Source of the DNA: Allopusillimonas ginsengisoli | GTDB taxonomy: Bacteria > Pseudomonadota > Gammaproteobacteria > Burkholderiales > Burkholderiaceae_B | Direction: 5' to 3' | Assembly: GCF_004153455.1 (NCBI RefSeq) | Contig: NZ_SDQE01000001.1 | Coordinates: forward strand, 868,001-932,000 | Length of the DNA stretch: 64,000 nucleotides | Shown: positions 60,224-64,000 of the stretch, one piece after another | Layout of the letters: every line of letters starts with the position of its first letter | Numbering within the stretch: the stretch's first letter is position 1 | Translations under genes and position numbers: made by a program | Notes under the pieces: generated by a model | The model's input: the letters and a program-made list of their open reading frames with translations, nothing else | What the model was told of the DNA's origin: nothing | The model's database searches: none

Positions 60224-61900
60224 ATGAACACCCAGCCAAGCCCCACCCCCCGCTCCCCGCAGCAGGGCTCCATCGTCGTCATCCTGGCCATCGCCATGGT
60301 GATGTTGATTGCATTGCTGGGGTCGATTCAGGTGGGGTATACGGCTTATCAGAAGCGGGAGTTGCAGAAAACTGCGGATATGGCTGCACTAAGCGGCGTG
60401 CAAGAATTGATTAATAGCAATAGAGATTGCCCCGCAGCAAGTATGCACACGCAGGACATTGCCGTAATCAACGGATCGAGTATTGGTTTAGAAAGAGATG
60501 ACGTGGAGCCAGAATGCTTGAAATGGCCCAACACAGAACACAAAGAAAACGCCGTACGCGCCAATGTCAAAGTAACCCAAAATGAATTTCTTGGCGGCAA
60601 TACTCTCGTTTCAGCAACGGCAACAGCAGTAAGCACACAGCCTGTTGCTGTTTTTTCCGTTGGGTCCCGACTTCTTCGTCTAGATCCTACTGGGTTGGTA
60701 GGAGTCACCCTGGATTCACTAGGATTAAGCCCCAATTTGCTTACCATACTGGATCACAACGGCATCATAAATGCAAGCGTTACACCCAGAGGCCTTCTCA
60801 AAATAATAGATTCAGATATTGATCTAGTCGCACTTAATCCGCAAAAAATGGCTGAGCTGCAACCTATAAATTTAGCGGATATTGCTGAGGCCTCTATTTC
60901 TCTCATCGACAGATCTGAACTCACTGCCGCCGAAGTGACACTGCTAAGTAACATTGTCTCTGAACTAACAGTTCACCCGCTCATGGTGAGGCTATTTGGT
61001 GATGACGTAAGTAATCAAGGAGTGATCAGCGTAGCCACAAATGACACCACGGCAGCACTAGATTCCCGCATTAACGTTCGAGATCTAATCGTCACATCAC
61101 TCCTGTTTGCGAACGGCTCCAACGCAATTGCTCTAGACGCTAATGTGTTAGGCCTCGCTAATGCGAGCGTACGCATTGTGTCTCCCCCAACCCTTGCTAT
61201 AGGAGGTAAGGAAACAGAGGCACGCAGCGCTCAAATTGAAGTTTTTGTCGAGCTTGGGCCTATTGATCTCGGCCTTGCAAAGGTGCACCTTCCATTTACC
61301 CTAAGCATCGCGAAATCTATAGGTAAACTTGAAGACCTTTGCTCATCTTCAGTAGCCAATAATGAAGCGGTATTTTCCGCTGAAAACTCCATAGTAGATC
61401 TGTGCATCAGTCAAGGCTCTTGCTCCAAACCTCCTGGTCCAAAAGTACAAATCCTGAGTGTCGGTATTGATTTAAAGTTACCTCTCGTCCCTCCATTAAC
61501 TGTTGTCCTGGACAGTAACTTACCTATTTCTCTTCTCACATCTAAGGATCCAAAGTTCACCGCCCCTCCGCTAAAGGTAGGTAACACCCTTGCCATGTCC
61601 ACTAGCTTGGATATTGGTTTAGGCACGGCAGTAGGCAAGATTGTGAACGGGTTAAGCGATACGACCTATACGGATCTGAACATACCGTTGCTAGATACTG
61701 TTCCTAAATTGTTGCAAAACACGGTATTGGCCCTAATTGGAGATGTCGTTAGCATTGCCAATTCGTATTTGCTCATCCCCCTAAACAATTTAATTGGGGA
61801 CGTACTAAAGAATTTGCTTGAAACCCTTGGGATAAAGTTGGGCGAAACCGACATCACCCTCCACTCCGTCCAATGCGGCGTCCCCCGCCTTGTCCAATAA
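60224..61900 (+). CDS. TadG-like pilus-assembly protein with mosaic composition
   Basis: A 558-residue protein. The N-terminal membrane segment SIVVILAIAMVMLIALLGSI followed by QVGYTAYQKRELQKTADMAA is the TadE/TadG-type pattern that anchors these proteins. The ATG at 60224 is chosen because the ORF upstream overlaps the DUF3613 gene. From about 60360 to 61840 the codons are markedly AT-rich compared with the rest of the locus, while the first 45 and last 15 codons are not. The large periplasmic part has repeated LGxxxxLxxxLD segments but no vWA domain that I can recognise. It might be an exchanged surface region. Confidence 0.78.
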   Translation: MNTQPSPTPRSPQQGSIVVILAIAMVMLIALLGSIQVGYTAYQKRELQKTADMAALSGVQELINSNRDCPAASMHTQDIAVINGSSIGLERDDVEPECLKWPNTEHKENAVRANVKVTQNEFLGGNTLVSATATAVSTQPVAVFSVGSRLLRLDPTGLVGVTLDSLGLSPNLLTILDHNGIINASVTPRGLLKIIDSDIDLVALNPQKMAELQPINLADIAEASISLIDRSELTAAEVTLLSNIVSELTVHPLMVRLFGDDVSNQGVISVATNDTTAALDSRINVRDLIVTSLLFANGSNAIALDANVLGLANASVRIVSPPTLAIGGKETEARSAQIEVFVELGPIDLGLAKVHLPFTLSIAKSIGKLEDLCSSSVANNEAVFSAENSIVDLCISQGSCSKPPGPKVQILSVGIDLKLPLVPPLTVVLDSNLPISLLTSKDPKFTAPPLKVGNTLAMSTSLDIGLGTAVGKIVNGLSDTTYTDLNIPLLDTVPKLLQNTVLALIGDVVSIANSYLLIPLNNLIGDVLKNLLETLGIKLGETDITLHSVQCGVPRLVQ

Positions 61901-61951
61901 CCCGTTAAAAGGCCTCTCCAGCCCCGCGCCCAACAGCCGGCAGGAAACCCA

Positions 61952-63379
61952 ATGACCACCACCCCAAACCCCGAAGATATCGACCTCTACATCTGGGAAG
62001 GCACTTCCGACATAGCCCTGCGTGTCGAGCGTGCCCTGGCCAGTAGCGATATCGCGGTGATCCGCACCGATCCCTCGATGAGTTTCCCGCCGCAGCGGGA
62101 TGTCACCCGGCAGGCGATTGCGCTGGTGTCGGTGACGGTGATGGGTGATGCACGCTTCATGGGGCAGGACTGGCTCAAATCACAGGCCATTCCCGTCATC
62201 TGGGTGGCGTCGGAGGAGCGTGGGCACGATTCGCGCTTCTATCCGCCGGCCTATTCCTTTACGCTGCCGCTCTCCTTTAGTGCTGCGGCACTGCGGGCCA
62301 TGATTCTGCGCGTTGCAGGCCATACCTCGGGCGTACAGGGCAAGGCCGATGCGCGTACGACGCCGCAGCCCATGATCGCCGTATCGGCCATCATGCGGCG
62401 CGTGCTGGTCGATGCCGAGATGTACGCGGATTGCGACGCCAGCGTGCTGATCCATGGCGAAACCGGGGTCGGCAAGGAGCGCGTGGCGCAGTTGCTGCAT
62501 GAGCGCTCGGCCTATGCGCGCGGGCCGTTTGTGGCGGTCAACTGCGGCGCTGTGCCCGAGGGGCTCTTCGAAGCACACTTCTTTGGGCATGCCAAAGGCG
62601 CGTTTACGGGCGCTGTCGGCGCACACAAGGGGTATTTCGAGCAGGCTAATGGCGGCACGCTGTTTCTGGATGAGATTGGCGATCTGCCGCTTTATCAGCA
62701 GGTCAAATTATTGCGCGTGCTGGAGCAGCACAGTATTACGCGATTGGGCACCACGGTAGAAATTCCGGTTAACTTCCGCCTGGTATCCGCAAGCCACCGT
62801 GATTTGCCGCAATTAGTGGCCGATGGCCGTTTTCGGGCCGACCTTTATTATCGGCTTGCCGTGGTCGAGCTGGATATTCCCAATCTGGAGCAGCGCGGCG
62901 CAGAAGAAAAACAGGCCATCTTCCAGGCGCTGGTCGCACCGCATCTACCCGAAAAACTCCTGCCGCCGCCCCAATGGCTGCTCGACCGCGTAGGCGCAAC
63001 GGCCTTCCCCGGCAACATCCGCCAACTGGCCAATCTGGTGGAACGCGTGGCGATATTGGTGCGTCAGCAGGGCATCTGGGACAACGGCCGGTTGGACAAG
63101 ATTTTCGAGCGCATGAGCGCCATTCCCAAGCGCGCACTATCCGCGGGAACGACGGGCCACGCGGCCCGATCAGACGACCAGGACACACCCGAAGGCAGCC
63201 AGGAGCAGGAACTGACCGATGCCGAACGCCAGGAACGCTCCCGCATCATCGACGCCCTTAACCTGAACGGATGGCGGCGCCAGGATACGGCGTCGGAGCT
63301 GGGCATCAGCCGCAAAGCGTTGTGGGAAAAAATGCGCAAACTTCAGATATCCACACAAAGTGAGAATATTGAAGGATAA
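61952..63379 (+). CDS. Sigma-54-dependent Fis-family activator
   Basis: A 475-residue NtrC-type enhancer-binding protein. The N-terminal 130 residues resemble a receiver without a clear phospho-acceptor Asp, as in FleQ-like regulators. The AAA+ domain shows Walker A GETGVGKE, the sigma-54-contacting GAFTGA loop, Walker [13 protein letters not shown] and the arginine finger region [18 protein letters not shown]. The C-terminus is a Fis HTH ([20 protein letters not shown]). It ends the tad locus and is probably its activator, though no -24/-12 promoter was recognised. Confidence 0.9.
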   Translation: MTTTPNPEDIDLYIWEGTSDIALRVERALASSDIAVIRTDPSMSFPPQRDVTRQAIALVSVTVMGDARFMGQDWLKSQAIPVIWVASEERGHDSRFYPPAYSFTLPLSFSAAALRAMILRVAGHTSGVQGKADARTTPQPMIAVSAIMRRVLVDAEMYADCDASVLIHGETGVGKERVAQLLHERSAYARGPFVAVNCGAVPEGLFEAHFFGHAKGAFTGAVGAHKGYFEQANGGTLFLDEIGDLPLYQQVKLLRVLEQHSITRLGTTVEIPVNFRLVSASHRDLPQLVADGRFRADLYYRLAVVELDIPNLEQRGAEEKQAIFQALVAPHLPEKLLPPPQWLLDRVGATAFPGNIRQLANLVERVAILVRQQGIWDNGRLDKIFERMSAIPKRALSAGTTGHAARSDDQDTPEGSQEQELTDAERQERSRIIDALNLNGWRRQDTASELGISRKALWEKMRKLQISTQSENIEG

Positions 63380-63446
63380 GCGTCGGCTAAAATGGCGCGG
63401 CCATATCACACAAAAGACAGAACAGACAAGGAATGTGGATAAACCA

Positions 63447-64000
63447 ATGAACCGTATAAGCGTAGAATTCAAGACCCTTTTTGTAGTCTTGGCCTGCATA
63501 GGCCTGGCAGGCTGCTCCACGCTCAAGTCAAATGCAGACAAACCCATTGTCTCGCAGGCAGAGCCCAATCAGTCCGAGATGGCGGCCGAAGTTTCACCCG
63601 TCAATGGAGAAACGGTCGCGGCCCAGCCTACGCCTTCGAGCACCATGACTGAACTGCAGCAGCTTATCCAAACCAAGGGTGTCAATGAGCTGCGCACCAG
63701 CTACAATGGCAATTATGGTGCCAGTCTGTTGTTCAAGCGCGATACGCTCACCTATTATGTTGCCCTGTTTCAGCGCCAGAACTTCTGGCGGGTCGTCAAA
63801 ACCCAGGATCACGTTCAGGCAGAGCGTCAGTACAAGCAGTTTGTCGACGAAACCAACAAACTGGCCGAGGTCGACCTGAAGCGCATCCGCCTCGAGGCAG
63901 ACTACGCTCACACGGCGCAGCAGCTCAATCAGCGCACCGACGAGCTCAGCACCTTGCGCAACGACCTCGAAGTACAGCGTCAACAGCAGGCGCTGGTTAC
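63447..64000 (+). CDS. DUF2968-domain lipoprotein (partial, runs off the window)
   Basis: The ATG at 63447 begins a frame open to the end of the window (184 codons seen). The product has a lipoprotein signal ending in LAGC at about residue 22, then a low-complexity linker, and the DUF2968 core: ELRTSYNGNYGASLLFKRDT, TYYVALFQRQNFWRVVKT, and a coiled-coil with QLNQRTDELSTLRNDLE. The function is unknown. It follows the sigma-54 activator by 67 bases. Confidence 0.85.
   Translation, partial: MNRISVEFKTLFVVLACIGLAGCSTLKSNADKPIVSQAEPNQSEMAAEVSPVNGETVAAQPTPSSTMTELQQLIQTKGVNELRTSYNGNYGASLLFKRDTLTYYVALFQRQNFWRVVKTQDHVQAERQYKQFVDETNKLAEVDLKRIRLEADYAHTAQQLNQRTDELSTLRNDLEVQRQQQALV

Overview
The window reads like the chromosome of a betaproteobacterium of the order Burkholderiales, most likely family Alcaligenaceae (Bordetella/Achromobacter/Advenella-like). 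The basis is the combination of a DUF3348-DUF802-OmpA-DUF2894 operon, a DUF3613-containing tad locus, a DUF2968 lipoprotein, many LysR regulators and moderately high GC. The genus cannot be fixed from sequence alone. No rRNA, tRNA, CRISPR array or intact transposase was seen.

Positions 1 to about 19000 look accessory: short transcription units, each with its own regulator. They comprise an alpha/beta hydrolase, a class C beta-lactamase, a bdcR/bdcA-like pair, a HigBA-like toxin-antitoxin pair beside a broken integrase, LysR with RidA-like and old-yellow-enzyme genes, a DJ-1/PfpI protein, LysE exporter, two NAD(P)-binding enzymes, LysR plus an orphan degenerate ABC ATPase, a YSC84 lipoprotein, a VOC protein, and LysR with a divergent amidase. 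Fragments (XRE-type antitoxin, integrase, oxidoreductase tail, inverted antitoxin copy) show past rearrangement.

Positions 19068-24412 hold a tightly overlapping operon that looks like an ion-driven inner-membrane motor: a MotA/ExbB-like DUF802 protein with a very long coiled-coil tail, a MotB-like OmpA protein, and DUF3348 and DUF2894 partners, followed by an AraC regulator. From 24507 to 40561 come a GntR/PhyH/SAF-oxidoreductase module with divergent meso-diaminopimelate dehydrogenase, a MacAB-type exporter with outer-membrane channel behind a Fur-box-like site, a CitE-like lyase, bioB, two transporters whose 3' ends overlap, peroxiredoxin, moaC and a prepilin peptidase.

Positions 40614-49131 contain the most unusual block: three paralogous lipoproteins with Pro/Asn/Asp/Gly repeat stalks (one a long collagen-like Gly-Asp-Pro tract) and C-terminal LLxPVTxLxxGLTGG repeats, two paralogous MarR regulators each placed directly after a lipoprotein gene, and a two-partner-secretion (TpsB/FhaC) outer-membrane transporter upstream. 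A conserved promoter-proximal element with a GTTACGTAAC palindrome precedes each lipoprotein gene.

Positions 49533-63379 are a complete-looking tad (Flp pilus) locus: flp, cpaA/tadV, two tadE-like genes, cpaB, cpaC, cpaE, cpaF, tadB, tadC, tadD, a DUF3613 gene, a tadG-like gene of mosaic base composition and a sigma-54 activator. The window ends inside a DUF2968 lipoprotein gene. The lipoprotein/TpsB block and the tad locus are divergent neighbours, so this whole right end may be one surface-attachment region (inference).
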